From positions 1 to 50,631 of the forward strand of contig JAFZYR010000005.1 in the NCBI GenBank assembly GCA_017616165.1: 50,631 nt of DNA, written 5' to 3'. Below are positions 1-8,386 of the stretch, one piece after another (position 1 is the first letter of the stretch; each line of letters opens with the position of its first letter). The notes under the pieces were generated by a model, which ran no database searches, had not been told where the DNA came from, and saw only the letters and a program-made list of their open reading frames with translations. This DNA comes from Treponema sp. (GTDB lineage: Bacteria; Spirochaetota; Spirochaetia; Treponematales; Treponemataceae). The position numbers and the translations under genes were made by a program.

Positions 1-1657
1 ACCAGCAGCACCTTGTTCTATCTGCTCCTTTGTCACACCTAAACTATTTACATTATTCACAGCACCTAGAGACGCCTGAACATGACTAAAATTGACAGAA
101 TCTTTCTTAGCTAACTTTATTACTGGAAAAGTAGAACCACTCTCAGATTTAAAATGATCTGCTGCCGATTGATTCAACGCAGTAGCATCCACATAACCTA
201 AATCTACTACTACCATATCACTTGAAACTTTTTCAAATACAATATAAGATGCACTTCCGGATGATCCAGATATTCTACTTGGCGCATCATCTATAAATTC
301 CACAACACCACTAACACCACTTATACTTATACCACTCATACTAACAGAAGCTCTAACATTGGTTAAGCCTGCAAGGCTATTAAGCGTTGCTTTCTTTGTA
401 CCTGTCAATTCAACATTTCTAAAACTAATATCTTCCGCACCCATTACCAAAGCGGCATTAATATCCAATTGATAAGCATTATTTTGATAAGTATTACCAG
501 AATACATGTTATTTCCATTTAAATATGCCCTTGCATCAAAATCTATTCCATTTGGCAAATCCAAGGATAACTTAGATCCCTTGTTATTAGTATAATACTT
601 TTCAATAATCTTATCTATATTATAACCATACAAATTATCAGCATCATAAGTAACACCATCAGCCAAATCTATTGTATTACTTCTCTCAAAAGTAACATTC
701 TGCATATATGGTAAATTTGCACCACTAATATCCTTTACAAACAAATCATATATCGATGAAAAATTCCACATTCCTAAAACTTCACCTGAAACATGTGTAT
801 CTGCATTAAGATTTTCAAGTGTTACATTATTACCAATAATACCACAATTATATGTTCCAGTTAAAGAATAGTGTGCAGGCATATTAACTTCTTTTTCATG
901 AGAATCATCAGTAAATTTCAATGCATGTTGAACAGAATATGCACGACCATTTCTTCTTCTTTCTAAGAATGATAAAACACGCAAACCCGGAATTATTTCT
1001 GTTTCCACGGTTTCCCCAACAGCTTTTTCATTAAGTTTTTCATAGTTAAAGGTTTGATAAAAATCCTTCAGAACATCTGTATTGTTTTCCCATGGGGTTT
1101 CGTTTTCATATTTTGTATTATGAGTCTGAATAATAGCATCATAGTCTACAACTAAGTGTTGTGCAGATTCAGGATAATCTGCAACCTCAATTTCAAAGTC
1201 AGGTTCCTGCCATTGATAATAGTTGATTATTTCCATATGGATAAAAGCAAGTGCAAGGGCATCAATGCTTGTGGCATCTTGTGGAACTGCAAGGATTACT
1301 TTTTCATAATTATTCAAACAGGAAATATCGTATTCATCGCCTAAAGTAATTGTCAGGATTTTTGGCTGATTGTCGTCATCAGTACCGTTTTGATTTTGAT
1401 CATCTTCAGGATTGACTTTTGGTGGATCTTGAGTTGTAGAATCATCATCGGCTGAACCTCCACCAGTACCTGAACTACCATTATCAGCTGGGTTTTGTGG
1501 TACAATAGAGTTGTCATCTTGCTTCGTATTTGAATCTGAAATATTACCGCAGGCTGTAAAAGAAAAAATTAAAAGACTAGATAAAAGAATGAGGAAGGCT
1601 TTTACCCCCCCCCTTACTTAACTTGTGTATAGGTGATTTTAGTGTTAGTGTTTTCAT
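1..1657 (-). CDS. surface lipoprotein, 5' part, out of phase at a poly-G tract (partial)
   Basis: An open frame on the minus strand runs from about 1617 to the window edge without a stop. It begins with a textbook lipoprotein signal (hydrophobic FLILLSSLLIFSF followed by lipobox FTAC), then a low-complexity linker of about 55 residues rich in D, N, Q, P and G, then repetitive sequence with many N, G, S and V that looks like an extracellular beta-rich fold. This frame has no start codon: it is blocked by TAA four codons above the G run. The only nearby ATG (1657) reads MKTLTLKSPIHKLSKGGG and, with nine G, falls into another frame ending at a TAG soon after. With eight G the ATG joins the lipoprotein frame and gives a complete signal peptide. 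I read this as a phase-variable gene caught OFF, or less likely a homopolymer sequencing error. The distal part looks AT-richer than its neighbours. Function unknown; cell-surface location inferred. Confidence 0.75.
1605..1613 (-). repeat. poly-G tract (G9) at the 5' end of a lipoprotein gene
   Basis: Nine consecutive C on the plus strand, hence G9 in the reading direction of the lipoprotein gene. The tract lies between the ATG at 1657 and the signal-peptide codons. The required run length is 8 or 11 (n = 2 mod 3) for the ATG to be in frame; the sequence has 9. Slipped-strand change of homopolymeric G tracts is a known ON/OFF switch in treponemes and other host-associated bacteria. Confidence 0.8.
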
Positions 1658-1663
1658 GAATTA

Positions 1664-1691
1664 ATTATAGCATATTTATTTGGGAATGCAA
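1664..1691 (-). promoter_or_regulatory. sigma70-type promoter of the poly-G lipoprotein gene
   Basis: On the minus strand TTGCAT (1691-1686) is followed after 16 bp by a perfect TATAAT (1669-1664). The expected transcription start falls at about 1657, on or beside the ATG, so the message could be leaderless; no Shine-Dalgarno sequence is visible before that ATG. Assignment is by consensus match only. Confidence 0.5.
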
Positions 1692-1729
1692 TGAAATTTG
1701 GTATGTGGATTGCTTCGCAAAAGTCGCGG

Positions 1730-2680
1730 TTAATTTCTAGGTGCCTTAGCCGGATCAATTGGTTGTCCATTCTGGAAGACCATAAAGGTAATACCTGGTT
1801 TTCCGGAGATTGGGTCTATGCCGGCAGTTCCGAGCTGCTGGTTGTAGACTACGTAATCACCTTTTTTAACACTCACAGAACCAAGACCGGTGTATGTATA
1901 AATTACACCGGTTTTTGATTGAACGAAGAGTACCTGACCAAAGCCGCGGTATACGCCAACGTACATTACGGTTCCTTCGCGGATGCAGACTACAGGCTCG
2001 TTTACCTGAGCGCTGAGCTGTACGCCGCCTACCTTACCCTTTACTTGAGTTACAGTTGGATTTTTAACTGGCCATACTGTATTTTTGTCTGCGGTAACTG
2101 TTGTGCCGTAGGTACGGGTGTCTGGGGCGGTTGTAGTTGTGCTGGTTGTTGCCGGCCCTTCGACAGGCTCAGGGACCCCGGATTTGCTTGTTGATCCTGT
2201 GCTGGTTGTTCCAGTATTTGCTGTAGTACCACTTGTATATATCTTTAATTTCTGACCAACTTTAATTACGGAATTGGAATCTAAATTATTTAATGCCATA
2301 AACTCGGCAAGGGTCATGCCATTTTTTTTGGAAATGCTGTACATGGTGTCGCCTTTGACGACGGTGTATTCTTTTGTTGCTCTTGTTGAAGAAAGTGTTG
2401 CGCTGCCTGAAGTTGTGGCTTTGTTGTCGGTAGCTAAAGCGGCTGCGTTGCTTATGTCGGCGGTTGGGATTTTGAGCTTCTGACCAACCTTAATTACATC
2501 GTTTTCGGAAAGATTGTTGGCAGCACGCAGTTCGGCAACGGTAATCTGATATTTGCGGCTGATTGAATATAAAGTGTCGCCCTTCTCTACCTTATAGGTT
2601 GTATCTGCAAAAAGAGAAATGGCTGCGGCAAAAAGAATTGCGCATATTAAAAGTGATTTCTTCAAAAATGATAACTTCAT
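1730..2680 (-). CDS. LysM-LytM (M23-like) envelope protein, NlpD/EnvC type, catalytic residues missing
   Basis: 316 residues. A signal peptide (1-25, ending SLFA-D) is followed by two LysM peptidoglycan-binding domains (about 28-71 and 104-148; YKVEKGDTLYSIS and YTVVKGDTMYSIS), a Thr/Ser-rich linker, and a C-terminal LytM/M23 beta-domain (about 203-316). In active M23 enzymes zinc is held by the early HxxxD motif and the late HxH; here the late motif region reads YTYTGLG and the strand usually carrying LHFEV reads ITFMVF, so ligand histidines are absent. By analogy with EnvC and NlpD, it probably binds and activates amidases or organises the wall rather than cutting it. The linker carries a repeat-derived PEPVEG segment (residues about 167-177). 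It is the last gene of the HD/recN run. Confidence 0.85.
   Translation of the reverse strand: MKLSFLKKSLLICAILFAAAISLFADTTYKVEKGDTLYSISRKYQITVAELRAANNLSENDVIKVGQKLKIPTADISNAAALATDNKATTSGSATLSSTRATKEYTVVKGDTMYSISKKNGMTLAEFMALNNLDSNSVIKVGQKLKIYTSGTTANTGTTSTGSTSKSGVPEPVEGPATTSTTTTAPDTRTYGTTVTADKNTVWPVKNPTVTQVKGKVGGVQLSAQVNEPVVCIREGTVMYVGVYRGFGQVLFVQSKTGVIYTYTGLGSVSVKKGDYVVYNQQLGTAGIDPISGKPGITFMVFQNGQPIDPAKAPRN
2152..2181. repeat. family C short palindromic repeat inside the LysM gene
   Basis: CCCTTCGACAGGCTCAGGG core within a GC-rich frame, translated on the minus strand as GVPEPVEGP in the Thr/Ser linker between the LysM and LytM domains. It shares the TTCGACA(A/G)GCTCA word with the intergenic element at 46912-46944. 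The reading frame is preserved, so the insertion is tolerated. Confidence 0.65.
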
Positions 2681-2707
2681 AAATTAATTATCGGCATGGA
2701 AAATATA

Positions 2708-3928
2708 TTAATTTACAAGTTCATGAAATAATTTATTTACTTCGATTCCACTGATTTTTTCGGCTGCAGAATACAGCTCCAGCATGCCGTCACGCCCCCC
2801 CTGAAGATGGCTTGAGGTAATTCCATGTCTGATTGAAATATCTGCTTCCATAAGGGCCGAAAGATGATCGCAAACCCTCACAAGTCTTCCGTCTACAGGA
2901 TTAAACTCTGCCTTATTATAGCGTTCATTAAGTTCTTCCCACGAAACAGTCTGAACCTTTTTGTCCTGGTTCATGATTCGGTCAGAAAATTCATCGGAGG
3001 TATAATAAATAACTTCATCAAGATAGCTGGAATCCATGAGCGGCACCAGCTCTTTATTTACAATTTCGTCTTCAATCTTCTTTACTATTTTAGGCAATGC
3101 ATCTGTGGCCTGTTTTACAGGAGAAATAATGTCGCGGGTAACAGATTCAGGCAAATCATGGAACAGTGCAGAAAAATAATTGTTTATGACGCGTCGGTCG
3201 CACATCTTGCTGTTGCTTTCTCTTCCCAAAAGAAGGCTCATTATTGCAACGAAAAAGCAGTGCCCCAATACAGAGGTTGCAGGAACCCTCGGAGTCTGGT
3301 TCCATCTTGTCTGAAAGCGAAGCTGTTCAATTTTCAAAAGAAAATCAAATTCCTGCTGTCGTGTCATAAGCTTCTGAAGCCCTTCTAAATCAAGATACGG
3401 CTGAAGCTCTGCCTTGAGTTCGGAATCTATTTTAGAAAGCCTTTCCTTTTCATTTACAACACTGAGCATTTCAAGCTCGCGCATTGTAGAGTATTTATGG
3501 GCCGCATTATAAACGCGCAGCGTTGGCACCAGCTTTTGCGGAAGATTTAAGGAACCGGCCATCTGCCCGATATAAATTGTAAAGGCTGAAAAAAGCGAAT
3601 CATCCAGAATGAGCTGCCTGTACTGGTTCAAAACCCATTCGTTTAAGCGCATATATTCCTTTGCAAATTCTCTTTTGAGCATCTGCTGAACAGGAGCCTT
3701 TATATCACAAAGGGCAATTTTTTTGAGCAGGTCAAACAACGAGGCATAAATCATCCATTTCCAGTCGATGTTTACACCCTTTTTTTCTTCGTGTTTTCCG
3801 ATTATATAGGCAATGACCATTTTTTCGCCGGCCTTGTCCATTTCCACCAGATCAAACGGGCGGATAAGGTCATTCCAGCGCTGAATAGAAAATCCTTCGA
3901 AAATTTTGAGAATGAGTTCCTTGTTCAT
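2708..3928 (-). CDS. HD-domain metal-dependent phosphohydrolase, YfbR-like
   Basis: 406 residues, no signal peptide, so cytoplasmic. The HD core is in the middle: H223 (GHCFF), H257-D258 (FHDLPESVTRDIISPVK) and a distal Asp in the CDHL motif near residue 349. The HDLPE(S/A)VT.DI..PVK wording resembles the YfbR 5'-deoxynucleotidase group, but the protein is about twice the size of YfbR, with a helical N-terminal region (1-200) I do not recognise. The substrate is therefore unknown. It lies 6 bp downstream of a conserved unknown gene and 27 bp upstream of the LysM/LytM gene, and looks co-transcribed. A G7 run (near 2795) lies within the codons for QGGRDG; the frame is intact. Confidence 0.75.
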   Translation of the reverse strand: MNKELILKIFEGFSIQRWNDLIRPFDLVEMDKAGEKMVIAYIIGKHEEKKGVNIDWKWMIYASLFDLLKKIALCDIKAPVQQMLKREFAKEYMRLNEWVLNQYRQLILDDSLFSAFTIYIGQMAGSLNLPQKLVPTLRVYNAAHKYSTMRELEMLSVVNEKERLSKIDSELKAELQPYLDLEGLQKLMTRQQEFDFLLKIEQLRFQTRWNQTPRVPATSVLGHCFFVAIMSLLLGRESNSKMCDRRVINNYFSALFHDLPESVTRDIISPVKQATDALPKIVKKIEDEIVNKELVPLMDSSYLDEVIYYTSDEFSDRIMNQDKKVQTVSWEELNERYNKAEFNPVDGRLVRVCDHLSALMEADISIRHGITSSHLQGGRDGMLELYSAAEKISGIEVNKLFHELVN

Positions 3929-3934
3929 TTTTCG

Positions 3935-4738
3935 TTAATTACTCAAGCCCTTCTTCTGGTCTGAATCCATCTTGTCCTTCCAGACCATAGCCTTTTTCTT
4001 TGTTTCTTCGGCTTCGTTGCTGCGGCCAATTACAATATAAACACGTCGCAGGGCAACAAGATATTTAATTGCATTACGCATATCATCGATACGACGGGTA
4101 CTAAGCTCATAACGGTCACGATAACCATTTGCAGCCTTTTCCAGAAGCTTTTGAATCATGCGTACATAAAGAATTGTCGTTTCATAGTTTTCGGCACGCG
4201 GATCAAGAATATCTGCACCGGCGGCCTTCATATCAATAAGATTTTTTGCAACTGTGGCAAAGCGTCCTTCGAGCTCTACAAAGGACCACTTCCACTTACT
4301 GTTATCTCCAAAGGCATCCTTAAGAATCTGAATGGCAAGACCAAGCTTGCGGATTATAAGATAGCGTTTTACGATATTTATACTTTTGATTGCCTCGTGG
4401 AAATCATTTAATTCTGAATACTGACAGTCTATCATGCTGGAAACAATTTCTTCCAGATAAATGATTGCCTTGTAAAGCATCTTGCGGGCGTCGTTGAGGG
4501 CATCGTTGTTTTTTACTTCCATGAGCTTTAAAGAAAGACTGTTCTGAGCCATATAAAGTGAGGCCACATAAATCATATCTTCGCACAACAAAAGCTTTTT
4601 ATATTCAAGACCAATATCACCTTCGTGCATAGCATTGCGCATGGTCTTTTCCTTTTCGAGAGTCTGGGTAACCTTGTCCTTATACGGCTGAATGCATTCC
4701 TGGAAATGCAATCTTGTTTCTTCAGAAATCTTTGCCAT
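3935..4738 (-). CDS. conserved hypothetical helical protein
   Basis: 267 residues, no signal peptide or membrane segment. The sequence is strongly helical, charged and coiled-coil-like, with a lysine-rich end (AEETKKKAMVWKDKMDSDQKKG). No catalytic motif is visible. It shares one base with the recN stop (recN ends at 4738) and is followed 6 bp later by the HD gene, so the three should be translated from one message. I recognise no named family; a role as a partner of the HD protein is only a guess from adjacency. Confidence 0.7.
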   Translation of the reverse strand: MAKISEETRLHFQECIQPYKDKVTQTLEKEKTMRNAMHEGDIGLEYKKLLLCEDMIYVASLYMAQNSLSLKLMEVKNNDALNDARKMLYKAIIYLEEIVSSMIDCQYSELNDFHEAIKSINIVKRYLIIRKLGLAIQILKDAFGDNSKWKWSFVELEGRFATVAKNLIDMKAAGADILDPRAENYETTILYVRMIQKLLEKAANGYRDRYELSTRRIDDMRNAIKYLVALRRVYIVIGRSNEAEETKKKAMVWKDKMDSDQKKGLSN

Positions 4739-6477
4739 CAGTAACCTCCGCTATACTTTTCGAGCATTGCGCGGGCATGTTCCAGCGACTGGGCTGTATC
4801 CGCATCTCCCGAAAGCATTCTGGCAATTTCCGCTACTCTTTCTTCTCCACGTACATTATGAACATTTGAAGAAGTAATTCCCCCCGCAACGGCTTTTTCT
4901 ATCTTTATTTGATTATCGGCATAAACTGCAATACTGGCTAGGTGTGTTATGCAAAAAATTTGACGATTTTTTGCAAGGTTTTTCATGTGGGATCCAACGG
5001 CTACAGCCACTTCTCCACCAATACCTGTATCAATTTCATCGAAAATCAAGGTTTCTACACTATCATTTTGAGCGAAAATCGTTTTTAAAGCAAGCATTAC
5101 ACGCGACAACTCACCACCTGATGCAATTTTTGCAAGAGGAAGCAGCGGGTTACCCGGATTTGCGCTGATTAAGAATTCTATATTGTCCTTTCCGTAAGGT
5201 CCGCATTTTTGTGCTACATCGCTGCCTTCTTTTTCCTGAATGCTCACTCCAAAATGAGTACCGTTCATTCCAAGCTTGGCAAGGATGGCGTCTACAGATT
5301 GAGAAAGCTGATCGGCACAGGCACGGCGCTTTTTAGAAATAGAGTCTGCACGTGCAAGAATATCCTTTTCCAGCTCCTTTATCTGAGCAGTAAGCTTTTC
5401 TTTTGCACCGGCTCCCTCGGCATTTTCGTCAATATATTGCTGGGCCTGGGCACAATAATCAAAAACCTCCTGCAAAGGCGCGTTTACAGAAGAAGCATAT
5501 TTTTTCTTAAGGTTATAAATGAGCGAAAGGCGTTCCTGAACCTCTGTGAGTCTTGCAGGGTCAAATACAAGCCTGTTCTGGTAGCCTGCAAATTCTGCGG
5601 CAATGTCAGAAAGCTCATAGAAGGCAGATTCAAGCCGTTCATCAAGGGAAGCAACAGACTTATCCATTTCGGCAATATGCGAAGAATTGCGCTTAGCTTT
5701 TTTAAGAAGGTCTGTTACTGCGCTTTCTCCACCGGCAAGAATCTTTCCTATTTCGTCTGTTTCTGAATAGATTTTTTCGAATGAAGAAAGTCGTGCTTCT
5801 TCATCTTCAAGCTGGCTATCCTCATCCTTTTTAAGCTTTGCTTCTGTAATTTCCTTTACTGCAAAGGTGCTCATATCAAGCTTGCGCAGGCGTTCACTTT
5901 CTGACATGGAATACTGCTCAAGCTGGCGGCGCAGGGCAACAAGCTGAGAATAACGCTTTGTAAATTCCTCTACCTCTGAAACTATTCCTGCTCTGCTGTC
6001 TAAGAACTTTCTGTGCTCAGGCACCTTCAAAAGCGACTGATGCTCATGCTGGCCGTGGATGTCTACAAGAAAAGCAGAAAAGGCTGCAAGGTCTGTACGG
6101 GTCACTGGTGTATCGTTTATCCAGGCTCCAGACTTTCCTGTGTCACGGATAAAACGTCGCAACAGCACACGATTGTTTTCTGTCTGTATTCCGTGCTGTT
6201 CAAGCCATTCAGCGGCATTTGCAGGCTCGTCCTCTTCTGTAAGGGTACGTACAGTCTGCCCCTGTAGAAGTACAAAGGTTCCGCTTACACTGGCTTCGTT
6301 TTTTCCGGCCCTGATCTGTGTCACCTCTGCCCTTCCGCCAAGCAGAAAGGAAAGTGCACCGATGAGGATAGATTTACCGGCACCAGTTTCACCGCTTAAA
6401 ATTGTAAAGCCCTTTTCAAATTCAAGATAGTCGTTTTCGATAAGGGCAAAATCTTTAATGTTTAATTCTTCAAGCAT
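4738..6477 (-). CDS. recN: DNA repair protein RecN
   Basis: SMC-like ATPase that acts at DNA double-strand breaks during recombination repair. About 579 residues from the chosen start, close to the usual size. Walker A GETGAGKSIL lies near residue 35, a long coiled-coil middle follows (about 160-370), then the ABC signature ASGGELSRVMLALK, Walker B TLIFDEIDTGIGG and a switch-like histidine region (FCITHLASIA). A GTG codon lies 9 bp further upstream, but the ATG at 6477 is preceded by GAGGTGAG, so I prefer it; that gives an 8-base overlap with the end of nadK and suggests translational coupling. A recN-nadK pairing is common in bacteria. Confidence 0.95.
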   Translation of the reverse strand: MLEELNIKDFALIENDYLEFEKGFTILSGETGAGKSILIGALSFLLGGRAEVTQIRAGKNEASVSGTFVLLQGQTVRTLTEEDEPANAAEWLEQHGIQTENNRVLLRRFIRDTGKSGAWINDTPVTRTDLAAFSAFLVDIHGQHEHQSLLKVPEHRKFLDSRAGIVSEVEEFTKRYSQLVALRRQLEQYSMSESERLRKLDMSTFAVKEITEAKLKKDEDSQLEDEEARLSSFEKIYSETDEIGKILAGGESAVTDLLKKAKRNSSHIAEMDKSVASLDERLESAFYELSDIAAEFAGYQNRLVFDPARLTEVQERLSLIYNLKKKYASSVNAPLQEVFDYCAQAQQYIDENAEGAGAKEKLTAQIKELEKDILARADSISKKRRACADQLSQSVDAILAKLGMNGTHFGVSIQEKEGSDVAQKCGPYGKDNIEFLISANPGNPLLPLAKIASGGELSRVMLALKTIFAQNDSVETLIFDEIDTGIGGEVAVAVGSHMKNLAKNRQIFCITHLASIAVYADNQIKIEKAVAGGITSSNVHNVRGEERVAEIARMLSGDADTAQSLEHARAMLEKYSGGY

Positions 6478-7312
6478 AAGGCTCACCTCGCCAATTTAAT
6501 TTTGAACGAAGGGCGTTGAAAAATTTCTTCTGCGTACAGCAGATAAGCTTGATTTTTTTATCTAAGATTTTTATTTCTATACGGTCCCCGGCCTTAAGAT
6601 AAACAGGCTCCTGTCCGTCAACAATCATCCAAATTTCCTTTGTGCGGCACGGCTGAATATCTATGCACAAAATACCGTCAGAACGAAGCACTATAGGTCT
6701 GCTGGACAAAGAAAACGAATTAATCGGGGTCATTACAATTGCATCCAGTACAGGATCAACAATAGGACCACCTGCAGAAGCAGAATAAGCGGTTGAACCG
6801 GTTGGAGTACAAATAATTACACCGTCTGATTTTAACTTACAAAGATGATCATTATCAAAAAGTACTTCCATGGCAACCGTGCGGGCCGTGTGCTTTGCGC
6901 TGATTACAACATCATTAAGGCCGATATACTGTGCTTCCTTTTTGCCGTCACGAACAAGTGTCGCTGTGAGCATGCTGCGGTACTGGAACGGAGCCTTACC
7001 CTGCAACAAAAGCTCAAGACTTTCCTGCCATTCGCTGGTTTGAACAGAGGCCATAAATCCAAACTGACCAAGGTTTACAGGAAAAACAGGAACATCAAAT
7101 TCTACGCAGTTGCGGGCAGCAAACAAAACGGTACCGTCGCCGCCAAGGGTTATTACAAATTCATAATTGCCGAATGGAGTGTTTTCATTAAAACCGTCAA
7201 AGTTTAAGCAGTCGCATTCCACACCCTTTGATTTTAAGAAATCAGAAATCTGTGCGGAAAGAGCGAGAGATTCATTTTTGACTGTGTTTATAATGATTAA
7301 AACTTTTTTCAT
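6470..7312 (-). CDS. nadK: NAD kinase
   Basis: Phosphorylates NAD to NADP using ATP or polyphosphate; cytoplasmic. 280 residues. The diagnostic GGDGT motif is at 57-61 (LGGDGTVLFAA), and the conserved NAD-site block TPTGSTAYSASAGGPI is present. The later region SSRPIVL is also typical of the family. A good ribosome site (GGAG, 4 bases before the ATG) supports the start. It lies 18 bp after the DegT-like gene and overlaps recN. Confidence 0.95.
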   Translation of the reverse strand: MKKVLIIINTVKNESLALSAQISDFLKSKGVECDCLNFDGFNENTPFGNYEFVITLGGDGTVLFAARNCVEFDVPVFPVNLGQFGFMASVQTSEWQESLELLLQGKAPFQYRSMLTATLVRDGKKEAQYIGLNDVVISAKHTARTVAMEVLFDNDHLCKLKSDGVIICTPTGSTAYSASAGGPIVDPVLDAIVMTPINSFSLSSRPIVLRSDGILCIDIQPCRTKEIWMIVDGQEPVYLKAGDRIEIKILDKKIKLICCTQKKFFNALRSKLNWRGEPYA

Positions 7313-7330
7313 GTTTCTCCATTTTTCTTT

Positions 7331-8386
7331 TTATGGCAGAGTACCCAAAACCTTTACGATTTTTGCCGTCTGAACATGTGTGAGTCGCGGATAAAGAGGA
7401 AAATGTGCAGTGCGAAGCAAAAGTGATTTTGCATGAATGCAGCTTTGAGAAAGCTCATCCTTTAATGCAATTACAGAGCCTTCAAAAGCAAGGCTAATTT
7501 CTATATCTTTTTTTGCTGTATAAGACTTTACATCCTTAAAAGCACTGTTGAGTATGAGCGGGAACGAACACATTGTTGAACCACCTTCCATATCGCGGGC
7601 AAAGGTTTTGTGCCGTCCGATCATACAGGAATGCTGGTACATATTAAAGATCTCGCGGCGTGTTGCTTCGTTGCGGTTGAATTCCTTAAGCTGAACCCAG
7701 GCAAGCGCGCTGTTAATATCCGGCAGCAAATCTGTAAGAGGAGCTTCATCGGTAAACTTTTTAAGGACTATCCATTCGCGGCGGCCAGGAGCCATGAGCA
7801 CAGCACCACCACCTGCAGTAATTACATCGCGTTCTTCAAGTCCAAGAATTGTATAAAGACCAAACAGTCCTGCCTTTTTGCGTTCCTCGGTTTCTGCACC
7901 GTTTTCGTCCTTAAGTGCAACAGAAGCCCCTGCACTTTGAGAAATATCTTCTACTACTGGAATGCCAAGACTCATTATTGCATCATAGTCCGGAAGAATA
8001 CCTTCTGTTTCGTGAAGAAGCAGCAGGCGTCCGCCGTTTTGCATGCCGGCTTGAATCTGTTCAATTCCTACAAGTGCATCAGTTTCCTGAACATCGAGTA
8101 CTAAAGGCTCATAGCCCATAGACTCAATAACCTGGTACTGCCAGGCAGGAGCAAGTGCGGAAATCATTATTTTTGACTGTTTTTCAAGATCCAGACAAAG
8201 AAGAATATACTTAAGGGCAACAGCAGGGCTACGTAAAGCCACTGCGCCATCACATTTAAAAAATTCCTTAACCTGCTGGATAAGTCTTGCATTTAACTCG
8301 CCTGGCCCGATTTTTTCATCTACCATGCAGGTTAAAACTGCATCCATTTCTTTTCTACGAATTGTTGAACTGTATGTTTGTATCAT
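7331..8386 (-). CDS. DegT/DnrJ/EryC1-fold aminotransferase-like protein without the PLP lysine
   Basis: 351 residues with the fold type I aminotransferase layout of the DegT/DnrJ/EryC1 sugar aminotransferases. The cofactor-binding segment VVEDISQSAGA (144-154) keeps the usual Asp147 and Gln150. In the segment that normally reads SxxxxK(x)(I/L)TTGEGG the protein reads GLEERDVITAGGGA (182-195), placing Arg186 where the Schiff-base lysine belongs, with no lysine nearby. It is therefore probably not a PLP aminotransferase; some lysine-lacking members are dehydratases or non-catalytic. The first base of its ATG overlaps the cheW stop (TAATG), so it is translationally coupled to cheW. Actual role unknown. 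Confidence 0.75.
   Translation of the reverse strand: MIQTYSSTIRRKEMDAVLTCMVDEKIGPGELNARLIQQVKEFFKCDGAVALRSPAVALKYILLCLDLEKQSKIMISALAPAWQYQVIESMGYEPLVLDVQETDALVGIEQIQAGMQNGGRLLLLHETEGILPDYDAIMSLGIPVVEDISQSAGASVALKDENGAETEERKKAGLFGLYTILGLEERDVITAGGGAVLMAPGRREWIVLKKFTDEAPLTDLLPDINSALAWVQLKEFNRNEATRREIFNMYQHSCMIGRHKTFARDMEGGSTMCSFPLILNSAFKDVKSYTAKKDIEISLAFEGSVIALKDELSQSCIHAKSLLLRTAHFPLYPRLTHVQTAKIVKVLGTLP

Noticed and set aside
2790..2802. G7 run in the HD gene as a second phase-variable tract
   Set aside because: The run encodes Gly-Gly in frame and the gene is intact; seven is short for slippage, so the evidence is too weak to claim.
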